DNA of 64,000 nt, from positions 68,684,501 through 68,748,500 of the forward strand of contig CM032232.1 in assembly GCA_019009955.1 (NCBI GenBank), in the 5' to 3' direction. The notes beneath the pieces are model-generated. The model was not told the DNA's origin, ran no database searches, and was given only the letters and a program-made list of their open reading frames with translations. Positions 49,829 through 60,295 of this stretch are shown in pieces (the stretch's first letter is position 1; each line of letters opens with the position of its first letter). Position numbers and translations under genes: made by a program. This DNA is from Riptortus pedestris (taxonomy: Eukaryota; Arthropoda; Insecta; Hemiptera; Alydidae).

Positions 49829-50344
49829 CATGCACAGGAGACGGGAAATATAAAAATATTGTGGACAGTGAAGCCTTACATAACAAATGATTTTATTATT
49901 AACAAATCCACAGCAACGACGGGTATACATCGGGAAATGTTAAAATATTGAGGAAAGTAAATTGTGGAACCATCATCATTAAACCTCAAATGAATTCCCG
50001 AGCGAAGCCGGGTACCTTAGCTAGTGTAAAGTAAAATGACTGAAATCCGACAAGTGAGAGGGAGAGAATTTCGAAAATTCTTAATATCTCCGTTATTAAG
50101 TATCAGATCGAAAACAAATATATAGAACCAGTCTTACTGAAGATAAAATTTACTATAAATATTTTTATATACATTTATTCTTTATCTTTAATATTAACGG
50201 AGATATTTGCTTTTAGTTTCCAGCTTAACCCCCCACTCCGACGCATGTCGTATTATATGTTGTGATGTGACATCAAAAGTGTGTTGTGCCCAGCACGTGG
50301 TAAAACTGCATAGTTCAAGCAGCCCCTCCGTGGCGGACTTTTTT
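48480..50344 (+). mobile_element. Family A copy, 5'-truncated, split by Helitron 5
   Basis: Begins in a short (TG)n, then TGTTAACGCTCTAGCGGTCG and GATCGTTACCAAACT to CCTTTTA at 48587. It resumes at 50025 with TGTAAAGTAAAATGACTGAA, giving an unbroken family A reading across the junction. Ends with GTGG, a diverged subterminal motif and GCAGCCCCTCCGTGGCGGAC near 50320-50339. Confidence 0.8.
48588..50024 (+). mobile_element. Family B Helitron 5, exact boundaries
   Basis: Begins TCTTCTTATATATAAAAATG directly after A (48587). Ends in a hairpin TTCCCGAGCGAAGCCGGGTA, then CTTAGCTAG at 50024, directly before T (50025). Removing it restores the family A sequence with no duplicated base: the exact Helitron signature. 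Inside, the 5' end recurs at about 49171-49240 (CTTATATATAAAAATGAATG, GACTCGTAAACGGCTGAACT), with units of about 300 bp and a late (AT)n at 49760-49822. No replication protein is encoded. Confidence 0.85.
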
Positions 50345-51030
50345 ACCTGAATTTAAATTCAGTCACTCTAACTTCACGTGTTGTGTTATTTGCAATATTC
50401 TTTGTTTCTTACTTCTTTTGTTGAATGAAAAATGAGCTATATTCTAGTCTGTGAGTGCATTTCTGATGATCCTAACAGAAACTAAACATCAGTCGGAATT
50501 TCGACTTGCAAGTCTAAACTTCTTATTCATGACGGACTGTATTTTCTTCTTATTTTTTTTTTAAATTGCCTCAAGCAATTAGAAACGAGGTTGGGAGTTA
50601 TACCAGTAAAAGAATATTCATTTATACGAAAGACCATTTCTTTTCCAGAACTGCGAATATTTCTCTCATAAGAGGCTATAATAAGACCATTATCGGAGAT
50701 ATCACCATTAAAATGGGATTTAGCCAAATAAAAAGGTGCTTTCCGTGACGTATGACTATTACGTGTATGGTCTGGTGCAATTAGGACTGGCTTACCCAAC
50801 GCCTTCCATTTATTCCAGAGGAGTCCGCTGATATTTCAGGATCTGTATTATCACCATGGACGGAGGAAGGCTTTTTATAGGGATTCTCAGAAGAATTTAT
50901 TTGTTCAAACAATTAAATAAAGATGGCTGGCTGAATGACTCGTATTTCGAAAATTATTTATAGGAAATCAACTGAGTGTTTTCTGAATAAAATTAAACAA
51001 TAAAATGAGTGGTAGGGAAAATTGTTTTGT
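50345..51030. other. Spacer with an unassigned open frame (minus)
   Basis: On the minus strand, from about 50835 to 50527, one frame stays open for roughly 100 codons (WKALGKPVLIAPDHTRNS... to a stop after KKKIRRKYSPS). Composition looks protein-like but I know no family, and no clear splice sites frame it. Confidence 0.25.
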
Positions 51031-51215
51031 TATTTATTAATATTCACATAATGCTGCTAAGTCTAATTGGGACGGGTTATCTTTTAGATTTCCACCCTTT
51101 TCTAACAATTGTGGTACTCGGGATGTTATTTAATAAATTCTTCACTAAATAAATTCGTTTTGGCAAGATGTGAAACGAACCACGACACTAGATTTTCCAA
51201 GTGTAGTTGAAATTA
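51031..51215 (-). mobile_element. tRNA-derived SINE, degraded
   Basis: TTATTTATTAATATTCACATAATGCTGC, AATTGGGACGGGTTATC and CACCCTTTTCTAAC match the SINE body in reverse. The TTAAATAAATTCTTCACTAAAT block follows, then a mutated tRNA-like head. Confidence 0.6.
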
Positions 51216-52200
51216 AAAACAAATATTAATGATAAAAAAAGGTGAAACGTAAAAATGTGACTATTACTGAGCGACCACAATCACAGTCAGATTGCTTAAT
51301 GCATTTTCGTGTGCTTATACTGCTTCTACCCTTCACTAGTACTACTTGTCAACGACAATGAATTTTAAAAATAAATTAAATATTGTGGTTTTACCAATAC
51401 TCATCTTCTGGCTTCATGATGTCTTAGTAATTAAAATTAATGTCTATTGTTCACATAAAGACTTCCTAGAGAAGCGTTGCGTCTGTGCACACTGACCATA
51501 TTTTACTCGATGAATTTACTGTGGTTCGTAGATCAACTCTTATATTCAGTTTCAGAAGTTCTTTCACTCAGAATAGTTTAGTCGGTCTAAAGTTAACTTA
51601 AAAACTAGGTCTGCTTGATTGAGCGACGTTAAATAGCTTAAAGTACTTACTTCCCGCGGTATCGTTCTTAAATTAGTGTTAATTTACCACAATATTATTT
51701 TATATTAATGCTATATAAGAAATTTCGGAGATCTACAAGACATTCTACGTTAGCGGAGTATGTAATGTTTGAACAATGTAACTCATTTTTCAAATCCATT
51801 TTTGAGGTGCTGGATGGTGAAGGAATTATTATCTCAGGTAAGAAAAAACGCCTCGTTCCTTCACTATTCTTTATTCGTTGTGACAGAGCGCTTTCAGAGC
51901 ATACGCTCCATCATCAGTGCCCTGCTCTTCACAATGATGTGACAGGAACCAAGGATTCCCTGTGACTCACACAGTCACAAGGTTAAGGTTATTTATAGAT
52001 GGAAATTAATAAATAATTAATTGCTTATCATAGACAATATGGAACAATGACAATGGAGAATATAAGTAGTTGAAGGAAGTGACATCAAATGTTTATAGCC
52101 TATATATCTTTTACTACTTTTAACCCCTCTCTGAGCCCCTACCTCCAATCATGGCAGCGATTACAGAAATTGACAGATCTTATTAATTAAAACGGTGAAC
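51216..52200. other. Spacer with a hammerhead-like repeat fragment
   Basis: Minus strand 51917-51882 carries CTGATGA, a GGAGC/GCTC stem, GAAA and GTC in order (see findings). The frame at 51708-51965 across it is not recognised. Confidence 0.35.
51838..51985 (-). repeat. Dispersed repeat with hammerhead-like core, copy C
   Basis: GGGCACTGATGATGGAGCGT and TGCTCTGAAAGCGCTCTGTC are related to copies at 55.4 and 57.0 kb. Penelope-like elements are known to carry hammerhead motifs in their repeats; that link is inferred. Confidence 0.4.
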
Positions 52201-52229
52201 ACAAACACACACACACACACACATTGTAA

Positions 52230-52870
52230 TAACACACAAAAATAGCTGTTATAACATAATAAATATAAGAATAAAAATAGCAACTTAGATACAACATAAG
52301 AATAACTTTAATATAACATAACAATAATGCTAATTTAAAGTAACATAACAGTAATTATAATAGTACATAACAATAACTGTTGTAAAATAATATAAGTGGC
52401 AATAACATAATAGTCTTAACATATAGCAATAATAATTGTAACAGAGCAGAATAATATAACATAATAGCTATAACACAACATAAAGATGGCTTCAATAAAA
52501 ATACATAGTAACTATAGTACAACATAAGAATAACTTTAAATAAATGCAACAATAATTGTAATAACACACAAAAATAGCTGTTGTAAGATAATAAATATAA
52601 CAATAAAAATAACTTAGGTACAACATAAGAATAACTTTAATATAACATAACAATATTTATAATTTAATATAACATAACAATAATTATAATAGTACATAAC
52701 AATAACTGTTGTAAAATAATATAAGTGACAATAACATAATAGTCTTAACACAACATGAAGATAGCTTTAACAAATTATAGCAATAACTGTTAAAACACAT
52801 AAAAATAGTTCTATCATGATATAAAAACTACAGTACAACAATTATAATATAGTTCAACAAACAAAGACAA
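52230..52870. repeat. Long degenerate tandem repeat (about 332-bp period built on AACATAACAATAAT units)
   Basis: The phrase ACACACAAAAATAGCTGTT begins at about 52232 and again at about 52564. The following ACAACATAAGAATAACTTTA, AGTACATAACAATAACTGTT and AATAACATAATAGTCTTAAC recur in the same order, so there are about two long units made of shorter A/T-rich subunits. Open frames in it are repeat-derived. Confidence 0.75.
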
Positions 52871-53159
52871 TATACTATAGATAGACAAAACATACAAAAG
52901 GCTGTGACCCTGCTGTGTAAAGAAAACAAGGAAGGTTACTATAACCCTAGTCCTAGTGCAATAACCATGTGAAATAGTTTGTAGGTATCTTTAGTCTTGG
53001 TAAGTAATAAAAAGGAAAAAAACAGCCTTTTAAAAATAATGTGTAATATAAATGTGCAATATTATAAAATAGTACCTGTAATTTTACAGCCCTGAAGTAG
53101 AGAAAATAATGATTCTCAAAATTTTGGCATAAACCAAAACTCCAAAAAGAAAAACAACA

Positions 53160-53161
<2 letters not shown>

Positions 53162-53241
<80 letters not shown>

Positions 53242-53275
53242 CATACAATTTTGGATTAACTTCATTTTCGTCACC
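53162..53275 (-). mobile_element. Family A fragment: core plus part of 5' segment
   Basis: (AT)n of about 75 bp at 53162-53236 followed by AATTTTGGATTAACTTCATT and TTCGTCACCTG, the family A core edge. The rest is replaced by the GA tract. Confidence 0.6.
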
Positions 53276-53292
53276 TGATATATCTAAATAGC

Positions 53293-53294
<2 letters not shown>

Positions 53295-53345
<51 letters not shown>
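53295..53345. repeat. (GA)n microsatellite
   Basis: Uninterrupted GA run of about 50 bp, adjoining a truncated family A end. Confidence 0.95.
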
Positions 53346-53346
<1 letters not shown>

Positions 53347-53777
53347 AAGGGAGGGTGTGGGAGAAGGAATTAGTTGACACCTTTAGCCCTCCTCCAGCAT
53401 ACCTCCAATGTCAGAATTGCTCGAATCCTATTTACCACGTCTAAATTGCCATTTCTCCCAATTTAGTAATGACGAGAAAATGAGATTCTGCCCATTAGAT
53501 TATGGGTGAGTAGATTTCTCTAAATCAGTTTCTCCGTCTTATTTCCACATGGAATTACATCTTACCAGTCCCTGAGGTTGCAATAATAATATGAACTTTT
53601 ACAAAATAAAATATGACTGGGGCCATAAGTTTTGAACGATTTCTAAATAATTGTTATTCATTTCTGTGAGGAACCACGAAGATTGCTGAGGATGAACACC
53701 ACCGTTTAATCAGCTCTCCATTCCTCTCCATCGATTCTTTCGGGGCACTTTCCTTTGGTAAACGTTTTTAGCTAGTT

Positions 53778-54412
53778 TTTTTAGCAGATTTCCCTTAAGG
53801 GAAATCAGCTATTGAGGTCGTACTCATGATGCGAGTTTCGAAAAATTTCTTCAAATGTCCATCGATCCTACCCAGGAGATGACGAAAATGAGGTCCGTTC
53901 AAAATTATATATATGTATATATAAATATATATTATATATATATATATATATATAATATATATATATTTGTCTGTTAACGCTCTCGCGGCCGCAATTTTTG
54001 TTTGATCGTTACGAAACTCGAAATGTTATCGTTTTATGTAAATAGGAAGAGCAAGTTCGTTAATGGCTGAAATCGGACCAGTGGGAGGGAGGGTTTAGAG
54101 GTGGGGATTTTTTGAAAATTCAAAATATCTCCGTTATTATGCGTCGGATCGAAAAATTGTATAGAATAAATCTTATTGCAAATTACATTTACTATAAATA
54201 ATGTTATATACATTTATTCCCTATCTTGAATATTAACCGAGATATTTGCATTTTTATGAAATTTGGGCCGATAACGGATTTTTGAATTTCCCGCGAAAAG
54301 CTAGTTCCGCCCTTTGCCGTAACCGTTTGGCTCTGCTATGGAGATTTCTCTATTGTATAACTTCACGTGGGAAATCTGCTTAGTTTACGCAGCCCCTGCG
54401 TGACGGACTTTT
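53778..54412 (+). mobile_element. Family A copy, full length (module 1)
   Basis: Perfect 5' palindrome, CCATCGATCCTACCCAGGAG, AT core 53905-53966, full common body, module 1 (CGCGAAAAGCTAGTTCCG), CACGTGGGAAATCTGCT, hairpin ACGCAG/CTGCGT and GACGGACTTTT. One of the least diverged copies, so it suits as a reference. Confidence 0.9.
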
Positions 54413-54685
54413 TTTTTTTTAAATTAAGTCCAAGATGTAATTGTTTGCTTTATTTCATGTATTAAGTTAAAACGTTGTTTGCTTTTAGCAGCTTTTTTAA
54501 TTTGTTAAAGTTTTTTCAACATTTTTTATTCCTTTTTAAAATGTTGATCAGCTAAGTAGGCTCTTCAGTGTTGACTGTGATATTCTGTGACTGCTACCTT
54601 GTATTTTAACTATGTTTTCTTTAATTTTTCTTTTTTAGGTTAAGATTGTTAATTTAAATAGTGTTGGTTACACAATTTCCATAGG

Positions 54686-54807
54686 TTTTAGCAGATTTCC
54701 CTTAAGGGAAATCAGCTATTGAGGTCGTACTCATGATGCGAGTTTCGAAAAATTTCTTCAAATCTCCATCGATCCTACCCAGGAGATGACGAAAATGAGG
54801 TCCGTTC

Positions 54808-54858
<51 letters not shown>

Positions 54859-55410
54859 TGTTAACGCTCTAGCGGTCGCAATTTTTGTTTGATCGTTACC
54901 AAACTCGGAATTTAATCGTTTTATGTAAAAAGGAAGATCAAGTTCGTTAATGACTGAAATCGGACCAGTGGGAGGGGAGGTTTAAAGGGGGGGTTTTTGA
55001 AAATTCAAAATATCTCCGTTATTATGCGTCGGATCGAAACATTGTGTAGAATAAATCTTATTGCAAATTAAATTTACTATAAATATTGTTCAATACACTT
55101 TTTCTGTATCTTGAATATTAACCGAGATATTTGCATTTGTATTCTCCGTGTGGTCGCCAGTAGGCTATGTTCGGACTTTTCGCCGAGAGCTCTGGCGGCC
55201 GTTTCCATAACTATTCGTCCCTCGTGAATAGGTTTAGAGGTTAGGTTAACTGTTTTTTGGGGCTAGAAACTACTGGGTTATTACTCCCTAAATAATGTTT
55301 TAGGTTTAGAGGTTTCTTACTACTACAGTTGTTATTAGGCAGATTTCTCTATTGTAAAACTTCACGTGGGAAATCTGCTTAGTTTACGCAGCCCCTGCGG
55401 GACGGACTTT
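54686..55410 (+). mobile_element. Family A copy, full length (module 2) with short insertion
   Basis: Intact termini and (AT)n at 54812-54853. Inside module 2 an insertion of about 70 bp is flanked by GGTTTAGAGGTT (about 55229 and 55301), whose nature is unknown. The element ends GACGGACTTT and abuts the hammerhead-like repeat copy A. Confidence 0.88.
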
Positions 55411-55550
55411 TTGTTTATGTCAACAGGCAGTGAAGATGGAGCTGTTGCTCTGAAAGTGCACTCTGTCAAAATAAAACGTATTGTAGAGGAAAACAGGCCT
55501 ACTGTGCACATCAAGATTCCACCGTTTAATACCGTTTACCGTGGGTAATT
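55411..55550 (+). repeat. Dispersed repeat with hammerhead-like motif, copy A
   Basis: TTTGTTTATGTCAACAGGCA, GATGGAGC..GCTCTGAAAGTGCACTCTGTC, GTATTGTAGAGGAAAACAGG. About 130 bp match the minus-strand copy at 56.92-57.05 kb. The core CTGATGA is mutated to GTGAAGA. A 60-codon frame through it is probably chance. Confidence 0.65.
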
Positions 55551-55602
55551 TTCTATTCAGTCCCATCATTGCTCTCGTTTAATTCAATATCTATATATAA
55601 AT

Positions 55603-56025
55603 AAAAAGTCCGCCACGCAGAGGCTGCGTAAACTAAGCAGATTTTAAAATAGTGAAATTTCACGAAAGCCGAGCAGTTAATGAAACGGCTGAACTAGCTT
55701 TTGGCGGGAGTCACTTCGACCGTTAGCTGCCCCGATTTAATAAAAATCCAAATATCTCGGTTAATATTCAAGATAGAGAATAAGTGTATATAACAATATT
55801 TATAGTAAATTTAATTTGCAATAGGATTGATTCTGTACAATTTTTCGATCCGACGTACAGTAACGGAGATATTCCGAATTTTCAAAAATCCTCCCCTCTA
55901 AACCTCCCCTCCCACTGGTCCGATTTCAGCCATTAACGAACTTGATCTTTCTTTTTACATGAAACGACTAAATATCGAGTTTGATAACGATCAAACAAAA
56001 ATTGCGACCTCTAGAGCGGTAACAG

Positions 56026-56079
<54 letters not shown>

Positions 56080-56181
56080 TTTTGAACGGACCTCATTTTC
56101 GTCATCTACTAGGTAGGATCGATGGACATTTGAAGAAAAATTTCGAGAATTCCGGCATGAGTACAACCTCAATAATCTGCT
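55603..56181 (-). mobile_element. Family A copy (module 1), downstream half of a tandem pair
   Basis: 3' end AAAAAGTCCGCCACGCAGAG, module 1 (CTGAACTAGCTTTTGGCGGG), common body, (AT)n at 56031-56076, and a 5' end reduced to AATCTGCT, where the next copy joins. Confidence 0.85.
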
Positions 56182-56443
56182 AATATTCAAGATAGAGAAT
56201 AAATGCATATAACAATATTTATAGTAAATTTAATTTCCAATAAGATTGGTTCTATACAATATTTCGATCCGATGCATAATAACGGAGATATTTCGAATTT
56301 TTGATAATCCCCCCTCTAAACCCCCCCTCCCACTGGTCCGATTTCAGCCGTTAACGAACTTGATCTTCCTTTTTACATAAAACGATTAAATACCGAGTTT
56401 GGTGACGATTAAACAAAAATTGCGACCGCTAGAGTGTTAACAG

Positions 56444-56486
<43 letters not shown>

Positions 56487-56652
56487 TATATATAGATAGA
56501 TAGATAGATAGATAGATATATATATATAGTTTTGAACGGACCTCATTTTCGTCATCTCCTGGGTAGGATCGATGGACATTTGAGGAAATTTTTCAAAACT
56601 CGCGTCATGAGTACGACCTCAATAGCTGATTTCCCTTAAGGGAAATCTGCTA
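56182..56652 (-). mobile_element. Family A copy, upstream half of a tandem pair, 3' module missing
   Basis: Starts at AATATTCAAGATAGAGAATA, the common body, so it joins the neighbouring copy without its own 3' module. The core is (AT)n with (GATA)n at 56450-56527. Perfect 5' palindrome to 56652. Confidence 0.85.
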
Positions 56653-56913
56653 ACAGAAGTCACTACTGGGCCAGCATTGGATCAAGTATCCGAAGACCCC
56701 GCCTGGAAAGGAAGACTCCGCCCAAGGCGACCGAACAAGACACCATTATATACCTCAGAAGGAATAGAACTCTTCAGTCTCAGAGAAAGCCGTGAGGAAG
56801 CTAGAAGCATGTGTAGCGAAACGGCGGCAAGCATCATGACAAGGTCATTATCCGAAGACCTTAATAGATTTAATGGCAAGGACCGTGGAAGTCTAAGAGT
56901 ACACTTAAATTAG
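56653..56913 (+). CDS. Unassigned open frame after a family A end
   Basis: From the family A border one frame is open for about 87 codons to a TAG at about 56911 (…TGPALDQVSEDPAWKGRL… to …GSLRVHLN). It is less AT-rich than its surroundings and the peptide is Arg/Ser/Glu-rich, which makes it one of the more protein-like frames in the window. It has no ATG near its start and no domain I recognise. It may be a truncated exon or the end of a retroelement gene cut by the family A insertion. Confidence 0.22.
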   Translation, partial: TEVTTGPALDQVSEDPAWKGRLRPRRPNKTPLYTSEGIELFSLRESREEARSMCSETAASIMTRSLSEDLNRFNGKDRGSLRVHLN

Positions 56914-56914
56914 T

Positions 56915-57050
56915 GATAATCTGGATGTACACACTAGGCCTGTTTCCCTCTACAATATGTTTATTTGGACAGAGTGCACTTTCAGAGCAAAAGCTCCATC
57001 TTCAGTGCCTGTTGTCATAAACAAAAACCTATGAAAATCATGCAAACAAC
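56915..57050 (-). repeat. Dispersed repeat with hammerhead-like motif, copy B
   Basis: Minus strand: GTTTATGACAACAGGCACTG, AAGATGGAGC..GCTCTGAAAGTGCACTCTGTCC, CATATTGTAGAGGGAAACAG. Same family as copy A at 55.4 kb. Confidence 0.65.
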
Positions 57051-58482
57051 ATTATTTAAATTATCAATCATAACCCCCCAAAAAAAGGAAAAGAAAGAAA
57101 GAATAATTAAAATACAAGACGGAACAGAATCTTAGAAAAACGGGGGATGTCAATACTTAAAAGCACACTTAGCTAGTCAACATTTAAAAAATCAAACAAA
57201 TTAAAAAAAAACTACACTGCAAGAATTAACTGCTAAAAACAAATAACGTACTAACAAATAACAACATAAACTTATGGCATGAAAACTGAAACAACAGTTA
57301 TATCTAGAAATTAATTAAACAATAACAAAAAAAAAACAAGCTTTTAACATTCCTTTGGTAAACCAGTTTAAGTTTGCCAGAGAAAAGTTTACATGGAAGC
57401 AACAACACAATGCAAAAACCAAACGGCTGCCGGGCGACTGCACATCCAGCCATTCAACTTGGAGAGGGCGTTATCGCTTACATGTCGCGAAATTAGTGAT
57501 ATTTCTAATGGCACTAGAACAATCAATAGTCAGCTTTTTAGTTCAAGAGGCACGCCAAATTCATTGTTACTAACCAAATAATGAGAATTAGCTTTTCTCA
57601 GGAGGGCAAGGATTCGCACTAATGTTATAAGTTGAATAATTATATATGAAATAAAGAAAGGATCTAGTGTCTAGTCGATGAGCTGCCATTACCGGTAGTA
57701 GCCACCCCCGTTGTCAAAGCCCACCCCCACGCCGCCTCTCCTAATTAAAGAAGTTACACCCATTAAAACTTGGAGAGACCAAGGAAAATTTCAAATAATA
57801 TTATCGGCCGCCCCGTTTTAAGTGAGAAGTTCCAAAGGCCTAAAACTAAAATACAAACTCCTTAAAGTGGGTGTAGCCGATGAATATTCAAGGGGCTAAA
57901 GGGGCTGTGGTTTTATAAGGAAGTCTTGTAGGTTGTTGTGCTTTAACCAGTCTTAAGGGTCTTTATCGCCTCCGAGCTACATCTCTCAGCCGGTGCTTCT
58001 AAGCCCCGATGGAAATTGCTATTTTCCTGATTTCAGCTTGCCTTTCTCCCTTCAGAAGCGAACCCAACATACTCTAATTGACGCTAAAGGTGTATCAGCC
58101 ACGCCTCTGGTCACCCATAATGGTCATCAGCCGGTGAGATAAATGATGACCGAAACTGTGAACAGCGACTTGGACAAGTTATGGAATGACTTATAGACGT
58201 ACCACACTCAAAAGATCTAGGCTAGGCGAATGCGTAGCCCCTGACACCCCCTCGCCCACCCCCACCCTATCTTCATTTCCCCACCAAGTGTTGCGTGTTT
58301 ACGTCACTAGAATTCTATTTATTTTATTACAATAATTGTGTTCGGACTTTTGGCATCAGGAAGGCCCCGCAAGCGTCAAGTTCTACAAATAGTGTTTCAT
58401 GTAGCCGAATATTTAAGGAAGCTAAAAGAGAAGCATTAACTAATGCTAATTAACTAATAGCTAGCAGTCAAAGGTATTATAG
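57051..58482. other. Unannotated spacer
   Basis: No repeat ends seen. Frames at 57355-57581 overlap and are unassigned. Confidence 0.4.
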
Positions 58483-58494
58483 CTGAAGGAAATA

Positions 58495-58732
58495 AAAATA
58501 AATAAAAAAACAAATTATTTATTAACGTCCACTTTTTGCAACTAAGGCTAATTGGGACGGGTTATCAACAGGTTACCACCCTTTTCTAGCCAGGGCGGGA
58601 CTAAGGATTTTATTTAATGAATTCCGTCACTAAATAAATTCCTCTGTCCAGGCGGGAATCGAACTTGCCACTCTAGGGTTACCACGTGAGATTAAGGTCA
58701 TAATGAGTTGACTCACATGGCTAACCTGAGCC
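58495..58732 (-). mobile_element. tRNA-derived SINE with 12-bp target duplication
   Basis: Perfect flanks CTGAAGGAAATA (58483-58494 and 58733-58744). On the minus strand: GGGCTCAGGTTAGCCATGTG, B-box-like AAGTTCGATTCCCG, body as in the other copies and a long A-rich tail (58495-58510). Confidence 0.88.
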
Positions 58733-58744
58733 CTGAAGGAAATA

Positions 58745-60293
58745 TGAACATCAGGCTCCTAGTGCTTCGAAATGTTTATAACTCCGGAGGGTAAAAAGAC
58801 CGAACAAAAGGAGATAATTGAGATTGGATCATTTACAGATAACCTAATTACTTGGAGAGAGAAAAATATTCTTCACTTCTAACAACACTGCTGTGGGATA
58901 ACCTAATTAGTAGAAGTGAAGTGGCGAGTGGTGGGGGAAGGCTACCCCCCTCCTTTAATTCTTTTGAGTGTGGTCAAGCCATATACCTTGGCAACAGAAT
59001 ATCTAAATGAAATCTTAAACAACGTTTAGTCTTTAGAAAAAAATATTTTACTTTAAAAGGTTATTATTATTATATCATTATCAATGATTCAAAATAACAC
59101 AATTCTTAATACCTCCATATGAAATGTTAAAAAATAAACAACCAAAAATCAAATGTATCGCATTATAAGTTTGAAAAATGTTGTTGAAGCTTGGTGATCC
59201 CCTACCCCTCCCAAAAAACACTATTTAGTGATTAAAATAAAAATTATATTTCACAACAGAACATCCAAAAATTATGTTTAGGGCAATCATTAACACTGTT
59301 TAGGAAAACTAGAAGAAAACTCATGATGCTCTCCAGAACAATCGTAAGATATTCCGGAGACCTTGACTTTTCTTCCTATTTTTCTGTTGTACTCCATCCA
59401 CCATTTAGCATCTACCACAAAATTGATACCGTCCTTTTCTTTTACATTAACAAAATGTAAACTTCTTATTATCTGTTTTTTCCATCGGCTAGTCAGTGAA
59501 AAGCTCATATCATACAGTCATATTTTATGACAATTCTACCGTTATGCATGATCTATTATGGCAGATGGCGGAATCATATCAGCTTGGATTTCAAAATTAT
59601 TGTTCCCTTTGCCTTGGCAAGTTGTCCGACAAGTTCATAGAGACTTTCATGAGAAAACTTATCTCCGAAAAAAAAAAACTTCGGATAGAAGAAGAAAAAA
59701 TATATCATTGTTCTACGGGTATATTCGATATAGGATATGAAAAGACTTATTGTTGTTTTCAAAAACTGAGAGCGTTGATATCATTAATGTGATAGTTAAC
59801 TGTTCAATTGCTCACTAACAACACCCATTTGACTAGCAACAAGAAATTATAAACAGAGACGGGAAATGGGTAACAGACCAAAACATCTTACTGAAACCAC
59901 AGATGAAAGACACAATAAAGTAATGAATTAATAAAATAGATAATCTAGTGTTTTTGTAATCTAATAATACTATAAACTTACCAATGCAATGTTTAATAAC
60001 TGTGTAATTCCTGGGATTTTCTTTTCTATATGTATTTTTGATAAAAACTAATTTTATTATTATATAATCTTATACTTGTTATTAAATTTATAGACAAAAC
60101 ACTATTAACAAATGTATGTTATATACTCTTTATGGCACATACAGGAAATAAAAATGTAATTTAAAAATCTCACAAGAATTTACAGTTTTGGATCTCTTAA
60201 TTTATCTCTATTAATCATCTTATCTGATTCAAACTTTTAAAATTCATATATCTCATCCAAATATTTAACGAAAGAATACACATTTATGGTATA
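58745..60293. other. Spacer with an unassigned frame (minus 59508-59290)
   Basis: The minus frame (72 codons, with VKEKDGINFVVDAKWWMEYN) looks protein-like, but I cannot tie it to a family with confidence. Overlapping plus frames at 59496-59792 are likely shadows. No repeats seen. Confidence 0.3.
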
Positions 60294-60295
60294 TA

